Assembly: GCA_024803745.1 (NCBI GenBank)
Contig: JANJXV010000013.1
Span: 1,612,001 to 1,676,000 of the forward strand
Source of the DNA: Megascapheus bottae
Taxonomy: Eukaryota > Chordata > Mammalia > Rodentia > Geomyidae
Direction of reading: 5' to 3'
Length of the DNA stretch: 64,000 nt
The position numbers and the translations under genes were made by a program. The notes under the pieces were generated by a model. The model was not told the origin of the DNA and did not search any database. It worked only from the letters and a program-made list of their open reading frames with translations. Positions within the stretch are counted from its first letter, which is position 1. Each line of letters opens with the position of its first letter. Positions 21,259-32,032 of this stretch are shown here, piece by piece.

Positions 21259-22917
21259 GTTGTCAAGTGTTATCAAAAAGGTTTTAAGTACTTATTATCT
21301 AATCTTCACCTGTATTTACTGTTATTGTTGTCATTGTTTTAACAAGCAATAGAAGCTTAGAAACTAGCATCTTACTCAAAATGACATGATAGAAAGAGAA
21401 CTAAAATTAATTTTCTAACTCCAATAACTTTTCTTTTAGGATAAGACAGACAAATTATATCAGTATTCCCTGGCAAGATGTGAACTTAGTGTATGTAATG
21501 GGCTAGATCTCAACTATGGTATAATTTAGTACAAGCACAGGCAAGAGACAGAGTTGCATCTTCAACAAACCATTTGGTTACTTTGTGATACCAAGCCATT
21601 CTCTGTTCTCCCTGTATCCCATTTTCCACACCTGAAAATGAGATTTGAATTCCCTATGCTCTGACCCAATCCTGTGTTCAGCTATAAAAAAGAAATTCTA
21701 TGGACTGAAACACTCTGAAGTTTCACTTTATTTTTTACAAAGTAGAAATGCCACTGAAAGAAATAATGAATAAATAAAGATGGAGTAGACTTTCCTCTGT
21801 ATTGGTATAAAGAAAGAAACACTAAAGTAGATTAAATATAATGGAATTCAAAGGCTAGAGAGTCAGTCCAGAACATTGAGACAGCTTCATATTCTAGAAC
21901 TTGTTTTAGAAAGTAGATAGACAAAAGGAAAAAGACGCTTTCTGGAGTAGAGCTGGACAAAATGATATTCACAAAAGACTTCAGCCATGAGAATTCCACC
22001 CTACATTAATTATTTGACTTAGGGCTTTAATTAAATTTAACAATGGCTTCTAGTGACACCAAGTAGTAGGTATCTTTTAGAGCCAAATGCTGAAGTGTGG
22101 AAAGCCTATTCGGAGGATCAAGTCGAAAGACAGTATCTCCTTATCACTGAAGGGTAGTTTAAGGCTGTTAAAATCAGTGAATTTCCCGTAATTGGGAAAT
22201 ATCCTCTCTCTCCTGTGATCCACCATTCATTTGGCTGAACTTAATGGAAGATGCTTGGTGGAAAGCCACAAAGGTATCACTGGGGTGACATTTCACTTGA
22301 AGTGGCCCCCAATTAGACACTAGAAGCTTTCCAGGGGGAAGTATAAGCACTAGGCAGAAAGTAGGCAGAATTATAGTGCAGAACCTAACAACACAACAGA
22401 GAGTCATACAAGCAGGTGACTCAGGGATGGGCCTCAGTGAGTAAATCATGTCCCCACGGCTTGCAGATGGATCTGTGTCCCTTTTCCAACACCTCCAGGT
22501 CCAGCCTGCTCCCTAGAGAAAGAATGCACAGTGCGGAAACACTCAGGAAACAGAGTGTAGCATTCGACAGAGAATTTATGCAAGTGGAAATAAAGAAAGA
22601 AAATGTGCTGTTGTCCTGGCAAGAAAATTATGCTTAAAAAATAAAACAGGAGAACAATAGCCACAATAGTGGCTATGTGGCCACTCAGAAGAATGAACTC
22701 TGACTTATCATTGTGTAGGAATAACCTTAGCTGTTGCCAGGATCAGATATTAAAGTTTATTTCTGCGACTGAACAATGTTCTCTTATTTAATTTAGATAT
22801 ATTTATTTTAGAAAAAGATCAAGAATAAATATGTAGAAGTCAGAAGCTTCTTTCTAGAAATATTTTAAATCAAACTAGCTGAACTTGTAGATGGTAACTC
22901 TGTTTATCCATCTGTAT
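21259..22917. other. No feature recognised (1.7 kb)
   Basis: No named repeat or gene. A small perfect hairpin (8-bp arms, 4-base loop) lies at 22657-22676. Confidence 0.55.
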
Positions 22918-23130
22918 CAGCACTGGGGCATGAATTCAGAGACTGGGCATTATCCTTTAGCCTGTTTACACTTAGTGCTGGCACTTTATCACGGAGTTAC
23001 AGTTTTTGGTCTTTGGTGGTTAATTTGAGACAAGGGTTTCATTGACTTTCTTGTCCAGGCTGACTTCACACTGTAGTTCTCACATCTCTGCCCCCCTGAG
23101 AAGCTAGGATCACAGGCAGAAGCCATCAGT
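22918..23130 (-). mobile_element. B1-Geo-type SINE, antisense, diverged
   Basis: 'ctggggcatgaattcag', 'gactgggcattatcc', 'tttggtggttaatttgagacaagggtttc', 'tgtccaggctgacttcacactg' and 'gagaagctaggatcacaggc' keep the element order. Confidence 0.7.
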
Positions 23131-23455
23131 GCACAATCATACAGCAACCTTGATAACTCTATATTCTGTCCACTGTAACTCATGGACTTAGTCGCTACAA
23201 AACTTCCTTACGTATTTTCCCATCTCTGTTCTTATCGCTGTCAATTCTTTTCCACTCCTCAGCCAGAAAGAAATTTTCTAAACTGAAACTTCTTTTTATA
23301 ACATTTTCTGGCTTACAAACTACAAATTGTTCACTTTGGCCTGACAAGGAAACCAATCTCCTTAGCATATTGCAGGATGTTTTTTTTTTATTATTATTAT
23401 TTGACAGTGGCAGGGCAGAGAGAGGTACTTGGGAATGAGAATAGAAATCATATTT
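23131..23455. other. No gene; short (TTA)n at 23380-23401
   Basis: Possibly an old L2 fragment around 23225-23365, but the match is too weak to call. Confidence 0.35.
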
Positions 23456-23470
23456 AAGAAGAGGTATAGA

Positions 23471-23667
23471 GGGGCCTAGAGTTTGGCCTAGTGGTTAAAG
23501 TGCTTGCCTAGCATGCATGAAGACCCGGGTTCGATTCCTTGGTACCACATACGTACAAAAAAGCCGGAAGTGGTGCTGAGGCTCAAGTGGTAGAGCTCTA
23601 GCCTTGAGAAACTCCAAGGACAGTGCTCAGGCCCTGAGCTCAAGCCCAGGACTGGCAAAAAAAAAAA
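23471..23667 (+). mobile_element. IDL-Geo dimeric SINE, young
   Basis: The target-site duplication aagaagaggtatag (23456-23469) against aagaagaggtgtag (23668-23681) has one mismatch. A box 'tggcctagtgg' and B box 'gggttcgattc' are intact, as is the 'gacccgggttcg' CpG context. The clean A tail and retained CpGs suggest a recent insertion. Confidence 0.95.
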
Positions 23668-24119
23668 AAGAAGAGGTGTAGGGAAGGAAGCAGATAGGTC
23701 AACTGACAAATTTGAAGGGCTGTGGAAAAAGATCAAAGTCCAGGAACACAAAGAAAACACAACTAAAGGACAAGATTGCTAACTACAGGGGACAGAAAAA
23801 TGGAGCACATATACTTTTCTTCTACATTTTCTGCTACCTGCCCTCATCTATACCAGCCTCTGTGAAATAATTCATTCTCTATTGAGAGTTTCCCCCCATA
23901 CACACATACTTTTCAAACTTTGGAGTAGACTGCTTTTGTCTGACAGTATTTCAAGACTTAGGGTAGGCTTCTAAAACCAAATGGAATCTTCCACATGTAC
24001 AGAAATAGCTATTGCTTCTCTTTTGATCCCTTGGGCATTACACATAGTTGAGATATCACAAGTCACATTATAGTTTATTTATTAATGTAGCTGTCTCTAC
24101 ATAAGAAAATGAGTTTGTT

Positions 24120-24504
24120 CGTAGAAGAGGTAAATGGCACAAAAACAGAAGAAAAGGAACACATGTTTTATGCTACCAAATTACACATCATTATTTTGAA
24201 TAGCTAACCAAAATGTGTCATAGATTGCGATGCTTCATTTAGATTTTAGTCCATTTGCAGTTTTTTGATTTGCCAATACCCACGGTAAGGCAGAAGTGAA
24301 GGAAACAACTTCACTTTTGGGAACTGAACTCTAAAATCTGCCCTCAGGAGGAGAGAAGGGGCTCTCCAACTCCAGCCCACTCCAAGGGAGGCCCTCGGAG
24401 TTCCTGTACATTATGCTTCTCTCCATTTAGCCACTAGGGTTGTGCTTTATCACAATCTCAAGGAGCCCATCAGGGCTTACAAAGGAAAGGAAGTCTGAAA
24501 GTCA

Positions 24505-24552
<48 letters not shown>

Positions 24553-25174
24553 TTGAATTCCAGCCAGGGAGCATTCCATACTGTATAGAGTACAAGAAGG
24601 ATTCCCTGGAATCTCAAGGTGAAGATTATGTTCAGAACCAGTACAAGGACTCAGATGCCACCAATACATTCCACATGGTATTAAAAGGAAATATCTAACC
24701 ATATTTGAAGTTTTCCATAGCCTCACAATATGAAGTACCAGAAGGAAGTACCAGGTTGCAATCTAACTACCCTACCACTTCTGTATTTTTTCTACTTCTT
24801 CCAGAAACGATTGGCACTTTGACCTTATGGAGCCAGGCTGACCTGAATAAGCCCTAAAAGTGTTTCATGCTTCTGACCTTCAAGTCCCTCCATTCATTTA
24901 AATTCTAATTCATATCCCATCATCTCACTTTCTGGAAAACTCAAACCCAACGTTAGTTCTGTCTCCATGAAAAAGCACAGCATCGAATTTCCTCTACCTT
25001 CTATACAATTACCATATACCTTACACAAGTAGCCATTGTTTCTCTAAAGGGTGAGATTTTTAAGGAGTAAACCATATTGCCATGTTCACGCAAGTTTGGT
25101 TTTTATGTGTTTTATATAGTTATATTTTTGTTGTAAATATGTTCTTGTTAATAAAGGAATGTAACATAAAAAAA
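24120..25174 (+). pseudogene. Processed retrocopy of an unidentified mRNA (3' UTR part)
   Basis: A block of about 1.05 kb ends with a poly(A) signal AATAAA at 25150-25155, a plausible cleavage site about 12 bases on, and an A run. It is bracketed by a perfect 17-base direct duplication aagaaaatgagtttgtt (24103-24119 and 25175-25191). That is the signature of L1-mediated retroposition of a cellular transcript. No coding frame of note is present, so the copy is probably 5'-truncated within a long 3' UTR. An (AT)n run at 24507-24550 interrupts it. I do not recognise the parent gene. It could instead be an unlisted L1-mobilised non-coding transcript. Confidence 0.75.
24507..24550. repeat. (AT)22 microsatellite inside the retrocopy
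   Basis: Uninterrupted AT units over 44 bases. Confidence 0.95.
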
Positions 25175-25191
25175 AAGAAAATGAGTTTGTT

Positions 25192-25396
25192 GGGGCCGGG
25201 AGTTTGGCCTAGTGATAGAGTGCTTGATTAGCATGCATGAAGACCCGGGTTCGATTTCTCAGTACCACATACATAGCAAAAGCCAGAAGTAGTGCTATGG
25301 CTCAAGTGGTAGAGCCCTAGACTTGAGAAAATCCAGGGACAGTGCTCAGGCCCTGAGTCCAAGCCCAGGACTGGCAAAAAAAAAAAAAGAAAAGAA
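25192..25396 (+). mobile_element. IDL-Geo SINE abutting the retrocopy
   Basis: 'ggggccgggagtttggcctagtgatagagtgcttgattagcatgcatgaagacc' and B box 'gggttcgattt' are followed by a complete Geo arm and A-rich tail. Its flanking duplication aagaaaatgagtttg (25175-25189 and 25397-25411) is also the sequence that flanks the retrocopy, so the same site was used twice. Confidence 0.93.
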
Positions 25397-25449
25397 AAGA
25401 AAATGAGTTTGGGGAAAAAACATAATATTCTATACATTACATGCAAAAA

Positions 25450-25646
25450 AGGACCAGGAGGTTGGCCTAGTGGTCTAGTGCTTGCCTAGCATGCATGAAG
25501 GCCAGAATTTGATTTCTTGGTACCATGTACGTAGAAAAAAAGCTGGAAGAGGCACTCTGGCTCAAGTAGTAGAGCTCTAGCCTTGAGAAAACCCAAGGAC
25601 AGTGCTCAGGCCCTGAGTTCAAGCTTCAGGAGTGGCAAAAAAAGTG
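25450..25646 (+). mobile_element. IDL-Geo dimeric SINE
   Basis: Full length but more diverged ('gaccaggaggttggcctagtggtctagtg'; 'agaatttgatttc' B box; 'tctggctcaagtagtagagctctagcc'). It lies about 40 bases after the previous copy in the same orientation. Confidence 0.9.
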
Positions 25647-26234
25647 TAAGAAAGAATAGAAAAAGAAAGTTTACAATTCAATAAGGACAGTTTTCTCTCT
25701 CATAAATTAATCTTAAGGGACAAGAATAGAGGTCTATATTAAGCAGTATTATTTTCTGGTCTTCAAGTAGTATCTGGAAATATTTCCTTCTAAATTAAAT
25801 AGCCACACTAAAAATATTCTTTCTTCTTACCTATATGAGAAAGATATAGGAGGAAAGGACAAAGTAGGAAAGGAAAGAGGCCCAGAGGAAAACAGTATCA
25901 ATGTAGGGTACACAGAGCTAAAAGAAATTCTATAGAGCTCTCCCAGATCAAGATGACTCAATCTATGTAGTCTGCTTTCCTATGAATTATCTGTATACAT
26001 AGAATTGTTGTGAACATGCAGAAAGAGAGATGGAACAGGATTGTCCACTGTGTACATCACAAAAGTACTTTCCATTAGTTGATAGGTTATAGATCTAAGA
26101 AACTGCATTTGTGAAGAAAAAGCACCAGAGAAGACATCAATCCCAAGAAATCTAAAGTAGTAAGTTTTTCAGTGTTCCATTGTCTTTCTGGTATAAGAAC
26201 ATTGAACTGTGAAAATGAATTCAAAGGAAGGAAA
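25647..26234. other. No feature recognised
   Basis: Anonymous sequence. Confidence 0.55.
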
Positions 26235-26410
26235 TCCAATTCTGCAAATATTTATTAAGTGTCTACTTGGGTAGAAGATTCTGTGCTAAAGTGGAATTGT
26301 AGAGGAAAAGTAGAACTATATGTAACTGCTCAGAGGCAGTGAAGCAGAATAATTAAACACTTTAGCTTTAGAGCCACATTGATATACAGGCTGGGTTTAA
26401 ATTATTCTAT
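26235..26410 (+). mobile_element. MIR-type ancient SINE
   Basis: 'caaatatttattaagtgtctac' and, about 100 bases on, 'gcagaataattaaacactttagctttagagcc' with 'ggctgggtttaaat' match two conserved parts of MIR-like elements. They may be two separate fragments. Confidence 0.45.
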
Positions 26411-26561
26411 GCAATATATTTAATGTAATTATTCTATGTAACATAAGTTATAAACTGTCAAAGATTTAAAGTATATATTGCTTAGGATTATTCCAGCTGA
26501 AAGTAACACTATTTCAATCTAAAAAAGCTTAACCATCCTGTAATAAAATATCCCCAAACTC

Positions 26562-26800
26562 AAGCACCAGTGATTCATGATAGTAGGGAGGCTGAGATCT
26601 GAGGGTCGCGGTTCAAAGCCAGCCCAGTCACGAAAGTGCGTGAGACTTTTATCTCCCAGTAACTATCAGAAAACCAGAAGTGAAGCTGCGTCTCAATGGT
26701 AGAGTGCTAGCCTTGAGTTTAACTGCTCACGGACAGCACCCAGGCCCAGAATTCAAGCCCCACAACTGACCCCAACTCCAAACAAAGCCCCACAAAAAAT
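26562..26800 (+). mobile_element. B1-Geo dimeric SINE
   Basis: 'caccagtgattcatga', 'gggaggctgagatctgagggtcgcggttcaaagccagcc', 'gagacttttatctccc', 'ctgcgtctcaatggtagagtgctagccttgag' and 'aattcaagccccacaactgacc'. Several CpGs remain. Confidence 0.88.
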
Positions 26801-26871
26801 TAAGCAATTGAATAACCACTGTGACCCAATTATATCAACAAGGATCATGGGTTTTCCCCCCCTTTTTTCTT

Positions 26872-27285
26872 TCAGGTTGAATCATGTCCCCTATAAACAA
26901 AATATATATGGAAGCTTTATCCCCCCACTACGATATGGTATATTATTAGTATTTTAATAGGGGTAATTATTTAATAGATGTAATCGAGTCGAATGAAGCC
27001 ATTACCATGGGCTGTAATATGATGGGGATCCATTCAAGAAAACCAAAGGAAAGCTTGGCACAGAGATAGACACGGAGGGCAGACACCATGAGCACATTCA
27101 GGAAGAACACCACACAGGAAGCATCCTCCACCGAGGAATTCGCAGGATTCCTGACAAGTCATCCGAACCCAGGAAGAAGCAAGGAAGGGTTCAAACGTCA
27201 GCTCTCTAGACCTGTAAGGCCAGACTTTCCTCATCTTTCAACCACACGACTTGTGCCACTTTGTTCCAGAAGCCCTTAATTGGAA
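26872..27285 (+). mobile_element. MaLR LTR (MLT1-like), sense
   Basis: 'ggttgaatcatgtcccc' followed by 'gaagctttatcccccc', 'ggtaattatttaatagatgtaatcgag', 'ccattcaagaaaacc', 'acagagatagacacggagg' and 'caccatgagcaca' resembles the start-to-middle of MLT1-type LTRs in order. The 3' part ('agaagcccttaattgg') is less clear. Confidence 0.5.
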
Positions 27286-27289
27286 AATG

Positions 27290-27535
27290 AGACCTGTAAC
27301 AGTATAATCCTAGCTACTTAACAGACTGAAATCTGAGAATCCTGAGAATTCGGACCCATCCCAGGCAAGATAAATGTGGAGATGCTTATATCCAAATAAC
27401 CAGCAAAAAAGGAGAAGTGGATGTTTGGCATAAGTGGCAAAAGTACAAACAGAAAGAAAAGAAAAGAAACAACTTCACTGATAGTTCAAGGCTCTAAATT
27501 CAGTTCTCAGTACCAGGAAAAAATGGAAAAAAAAT
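27290..27535 (+). mobile_element. B1-Geo-type SINE, old
   Basis: 'gtataatcctagctacttaacagactgaaatctgag', 'atccaaataaccagc' and 'gttctcagtaccagg' plus an A tail. A (GAAAA)n insertion lies in the right arm. Confidence 0.6.
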
Positions 27536-27814
27536 AAATTCACATTATTTCTTCCCTGCCATTCTCAACGCTCATCTTTATGCCAATCTTTTCCTAATAG
27601 CACAAGATAACGCCTAGGCACCTTATCTTGCCACATTCCAAAGAAACTAACTTTTTCTGGTATTCCTCTATTTTAGAAAATATAATACTTTTCTTTCCTG
27701 ATTATAAAATTAAGCTTTAGGTCTCAAGATCTCTTATCTTTCCATTTGAATGTAGAGAGGAGGATGGTGCTGGAAAATGCAATCATTCAATGTATATCCT
27801 ATGATATCTTATCC

Positions 27815-27915
27815 TAGGAAAAATGAGAGGAGAGCTTGGGTCAGAGGGATGGGGAGAATGATGAAAAGGATGATGTTGATCAAGGTACATTGTACTTATA
27901 AAGTGATTTGTCAAA
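27815..27915 (+). mobile_element. Probable L1 3' end, sense
   Basis: 'gatggggagaatgatgaaaaggatgatgttgatcaaggtacattgtac' parallels 39660-39730 and 41060-41100. Confidence 0.4.
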
Positions 27916-28164
27916 TGGTACAGCCATAGTACATGAACGCCTGAGATGGGCCCTGACAGCTCACAGCTCAGATTTCTCCCATTCTTGCATTTACATAGAC
28001 ACTAAGAAGAATGAAATTTTACAGTAACAACCAATTGATATCTATTTGACCATCTCCTGCCAGGCATTGAGTATGCCTTTCATCTATATTTCCTAATTTT
28101 ATTTTAAGAAGCATTCTACAAAATCAACACTGTTCATGTTAACATATTATAGATAAGGAATCTG

Positions 28165-28248
28165 GAGTCCTGGGCCTTAGCTACTCAGGAAGCTGAGACC
28201 TGAGGATCATGGTCTGAAACCAGCTCAGGCAGAAAAGGCTGTGAGACT
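28165..28248 (+). mobile_element. B1-Geo SINE, left portion (host of nested L1)
   Basis: 'gtcctgggccttagctactcaggaagctgagacctgaggatcatgg' and 'aaaaggctgtgagact' end at 28248, where the L1 poly-T begins. The element resumes at 29180 with 'gagactcttatctcc'. Confidence 0.85.
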
Positions 28249-29179
28249 TTATTTTTTTATTTTTTATTGTAATGTATAGAGGGGTTACAGTTACTTTCAC
28301 CAGAGAGTAGATGCATTACTTCTCATACATTGATACACCTTCTCATGTTTTTGTCCCCATTTCCCCCCACCCCTTTCCAATCATCTTGTTTTTCCCCCTT
28401 CCCAATCATCTTGTTTTCCCCCCTTCCCTTTCCTATTTCAAATAATCAAATAAACCTATATACAATATACCAGGTAACAAAGTCAGAGACAGTAACAATC
28501 TGAGATTAACCAAAGGGAAACAAAAGAGAAGAGAAATAACATAGTATGTTAAGAACAACAATCACACAAGATAAAGCTCTTGTTTCCATATACTGGGGAT
28601 CTTTTTGTTTAGCCTCATCTTATATGACCTTATGTATCTAGGTTTTGAGCTATTGTAATTCTCTGCTAGGAGAGTCCTAGATGTGTACTAATTATTCCAA
28701 ATGTGGGAAATCATTGGCATTTACCTAAATGTCCAGAAATAAGGATATACTAAAGCCACTAGTACAATGATGTTCATTGCAGCACTATTTACCATAGAGA
28801 AGATATGGAACCAACCCAGATGCCCCTCAGTAGATGACTGGATCAAGAAAATATGGTACTTAGGGGCCGGGAGTTTGACCTAGTGGTTAAAGTGCTTGCC
28901 TAGCATGCATGAAGACCCGGGTTCGATTCCTCGGTACCACATACATAGAAAAAAGCCGGAAGTGGTGCTGAGGCTCAAGTGGTAGAGCTCTAGCCTTGAG
29001 AAAGTCCAAGGACAGTGCTCAGGCCCTGTGCTCAAGCCCAGGACTGGCAAAAAAAAAAAGAAAATATGGTACTTATACACAATGAAATTCTATGCTGCCA
29101 TCAGAAAGAATGACATCACCCCATTAGTAAGGAAATGGAAAGACTTGAAAAAATCATATTAAGTAAGCCAGACCCAAAA
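28249..29179 (-). mobile_element. L1 3' end with 5' inversion (twin priming), carrying a nested SINE
   Basis: 28249-28714 is the antisense L1 3' UTR, starting at the reversed tail and running up to 'tctgctaggagag' and 'gtgggaaatcattgg'. From 28715 the sequence is sense L1: 'catttacctaaatgtccagaaataagg', 'gcagcactatttaccatag', 'ggaaccaacccagatgcccctcag', then on to 'gccagaccc' at about 29179. In uninverted copies (for example 45220-45520 reversed) these two parts are neighbours on one strand. The flip, a loss of about 15 bases and an overlapping 'ttgg' at the joint fit twin priming. A short gagact (28243-28248, 29180-29185) flanks the whole. Confidence 0.88.
28863..29057 (+). mobile_element. 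IDL-Geo SINE nested in the inverted L1 part
   Basis: A perfect 18-base duplication aagaaaatatggtactta at 28845-28862 and 29058-29075 brackets it. The A box, 'gacccgggttcgattcctcgg' B-box region and Geo arm are intact. It is the youngest of three nested layers. Confidence 0.96.
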
Positions 29180-29287
29180 GAGACTCTTATCTCCAATGAA
29201 CAACTGGAGAAACCAGAAATTACACTGTGGCCTTTTAACCTTGAACAAAAAAAGTTCAGTGTCCAGGACAGTGTCCAAGCAGAAACA
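29180..29287 (+). mobile_element. B1-Geo SINE, right portion (host of nested L1)
   Basis: 'gagactcttatctccaatgaacaac' resumes the host SINE; 'accagaaattacactgtggcc' and 'aaccttgaacaaaa' are its right arm. It ends by merging with a GGGA/GGAA array. Confidence 0.75.
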
Positions 29288-29354
29288 GGAAAGGAGTGAG
29301 GGAAGGAGGGAGGGAGGGAGGGAAGGAGGAAAGGAAGGAGGAAGGGGAGAGAAA
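29288..29354. repeat. (GGGA/GGAA)n tract
   Basis: An irregular G/A tetranucleotide array at the tail of the host SINE. Frames across it give Pro/Ser-rich or Gly/Glu/Arg-rich artefacts. Confidence 0.9.
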
Positions 29355-29854
29355 AACATGAGGCATGGCATAGATGGTAAGTTCAAGGCAAGTCAGGAGT
29401 CTATAGCATGGACCAAAGGAAAGGATAAAATGACCTAGTATATATAAGACACTTAGCAGGCCATATATTAGGCAGTACCCACACAACAGTTAATACTTGC
29501 ACTATCACTTCTCAGAATTTATTATTCTATGCTTTGGCATTGTCACTATTTGCATTGTTTTCATATTTTAAATGTTTCTGCATTGGCTCATTTCTTTCAA
29601 CATCATCCATCATAATCAAATACAAACTGGAGAAAATTTCCAAAAATGGAATTTATTTAAGCATTGGAACTATCTTGTGGGAAAATCATGTTTGCTGTGA
29701 GTATATTTTCAAAGTAACTTTAGTATCATTATTAAGAAACAACAAAGCCATGAAATCAATTATCATGCAACACTTTGTAAAAACAAATAAAGAAAAGCAC
29801 AGATGTTTATATTTAGAGAGATCTGAATAAATCACACATGTTATGAGAGGTAGG
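29355..29854. other. No feature recognised
   Basis: No named repeat or gene. A 98-residue frame at 29534-29830 shows no motif. Confidence 0.5.
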
Positions 29855-30258
29855 CAGCGTGTTCATTTTTTCATTGCTATATTACAATGCCTAAATAAAC
29901 ATATTTAGAGGAGAGATTTTTACATGAGCTTCTAGTTTAATAGTTTTTAGTTCATGATCAATGGATTCGACTTCTTTTAGGCATAGGGTAAGGCAGAAAT
30001 ATCATGGTGAAATAATACGGTAAAAAGAAAAATCAGTTTACTTCGTGACAATCAGACAAGACATGAAGGGGCCAAGCACAAAATATACCCTCCAAAGACC
30101 ACCACCAGTGACTTAATTCCTCCATTTTCCTCCAACTGAGCCCCATCTTCTGAGAATCCACTGATCTATAAATCCATCAATGAGGTTAGAATCCCATTAC
30201 ATAGTAGTGCAGTTAGCTGAGACCTAAACCTTCAACAAATGAGCTTTGGAGATTGTTT
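29855..30258 (-). mobile_element. MaLR-type LTR, antisense
   Basis: 'ttcatgatcaatggattcgacttcttttaggcatagggtaaggcagaaatatcatgg', 'aaggggccaagcacaaaatataccctccaaagac', 'cagtgacttaattcctcc', 'ccatcaatgaggttagaatccc' and 'ccttcaacaaatgagctttgg' follow, in order, an antisense LTR that I recall from rodent and other mammalian genomes. The subfamily is not certain. Confidence 0.6.
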
Positions 30259-32029
30259 TATACTTAAATCTCAACAAAAAAATTCTAGATATAGTCACTT
30301 GGTAGCTGTGTCAATTATCAGTTTGATCACCTTCACATAATTTGTGTTATGGTATAGTATTATAATTGTTCTGCTCTCTATTAGTTATTATTACAAGTCT
30401 CTTACTATTTATGTAAATAAAACTCTGTCTTGAGTACATATGTATAGGAAAAATGCATTTTATGCTTTCAGTTTTCCAATTGAGATGTTGAAATCAATAA
30501 CTTGTAAATAAGAGGGGACCATTGTGCTTTAAGAAAAATATGGTTACCATAGCAAGCTCTCTGTACAAAGTCACTGGTATTCAGAATTATATCCTTTGTG
30601 TTTTGTTGAAGCCACTGGTAACTACACAATATAAACTGTCTTTTGGTTTTTTGAGTGTTTTGTAATCTTTCTAGTAGACTTCCCTTCCAGATGTCTCACA
30701 ATGCTGTGTCATGAGTATTTTCACTCTAAACTTCTTGAAATCTGCTTCCTAAAGCAAATTACAGGCTACACTTGGTCTTATCTTCTCTAGATATTATAAA
30801 CTAACAAATACAGAAGCCTTCTTCCTAATGACTAATCTCTTGCATTTTACTATATGTCAGTTCTCTAAGCCCACTCTTCTCAAGATCAAAATTAGCAAAA
30901 CAACAGGAAAAAATGATTAGATACTCTTCTTTTGGCTGACAGTATTTTCTTCAGTAACTGATTATTTTTCCTAGTAGTATGCAGATGTGATGTTACCTCT
31001 GTTCCTCTCACATATTCATGGAAAAAGTCCTAAAACACTTTCTAGATTGGCTCAGTAATACTCTTTATAAATACAGTGCAACCTTGACTCCAAGTCAAAA
31101 ATTAATAGAGTTCACCCTTAAATCATAATTTTCTAATCTTGCCTTTCAGCCCATAAAGTCTTAATATGTCTATGAATAGTATTGTATGAGGTGATTATTT
31201 TAATTTCACGTGTTAATATGTAGGTGCACACTTTCCTCTCTTTGTATTTGTTTTTGTAGAATTATACAATATTTGCCTTTTTTCTCTCCTTTTATGTTCA
31301 TTTCTTCAAGTATTTTTTCTCACCTGCTTAGCTCTTTGCTGTTGCATCAGAAGAGAAGCCACCTGAGAGCCCATAATTTCCCAAGACTTATGGTTCATAA
31401 GGAGCCCTTACAGAATTTATTTAAATATGCAAAGGTAATGACTTCCAAATTCCTTTTCTTATTTGAAACAGGACTCAGGAGTTGATATTATGGTCAGTAA
31501 TTCTGACAAAGACCACACTTGGGGAAAAACGATACCAAATTAGCAACAGTCTCCCTTTCAGTAAGATAGGTTACATCATCCAAGATACATAATTTCCATA
31601 TCTTAGGCCATTGTCCAGAAATCCAAATGATTGCCAGTACCATCTGGGTAGCCAAATGTTCGCCTCTGAAGCCAGTTTTCTCTTCTAAAGTCTTTCATAT
31701 TGGAAGAAAGTTAGAAAACACCACCTGGGATATATAGTCTCTCCCCGTATGTCCCCTCCAAACCTTCAAAAAGAATTCTATTTCCAAAGGTAATTAATTC
31801 TGATATGTCAGCAAGAAAAAGAACCTGTTAGCCATCTTGATAAAAGTTCTTCTTGGAAAGTCGATATGGCTCGTGGGTCACTAAGTGAATTGGTAGAAAG
31901 TTCCTAGGAATTTTAAGAATTCCTCCTGTGTCCTAGGATCAATAGAAAAATTTCTTGTAGCCAAAAGGACTTGAAAAACATTTTTTCCTAGATTATTTCT
32001 TTTTAAAAAGATATGAATTATCTATATAA
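30259..32029. other. No feature recognised (1.8 kb)
   Basis: AT-rich. No repeat or gene that I can name. Confidence 0.55.
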
Positions 32030-32032
32030 GTG

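Noticed and set aside
22657..22676. Perfect 8-bp palindrome with a 4-base loop
   Set aside because: A hairpin this small is expected by chance in 64 kb; no terminator or regulatory context applies in mammalian DNA.
23225..23365. Possible L2 fragment, antisense
   Set aside because: Only loose resemblance to remembered L2 text; below the level at which I would annotate.
23471..23667. tRNA-like sequence with intact A and B boxes (also at 28863 and 61664)
   Set aside because: These are the tRNA-derived left arms of SINEs, followed by a second arm and an A tail. They lack a proper 3' acceptor stem, so no tRNA gene is called.
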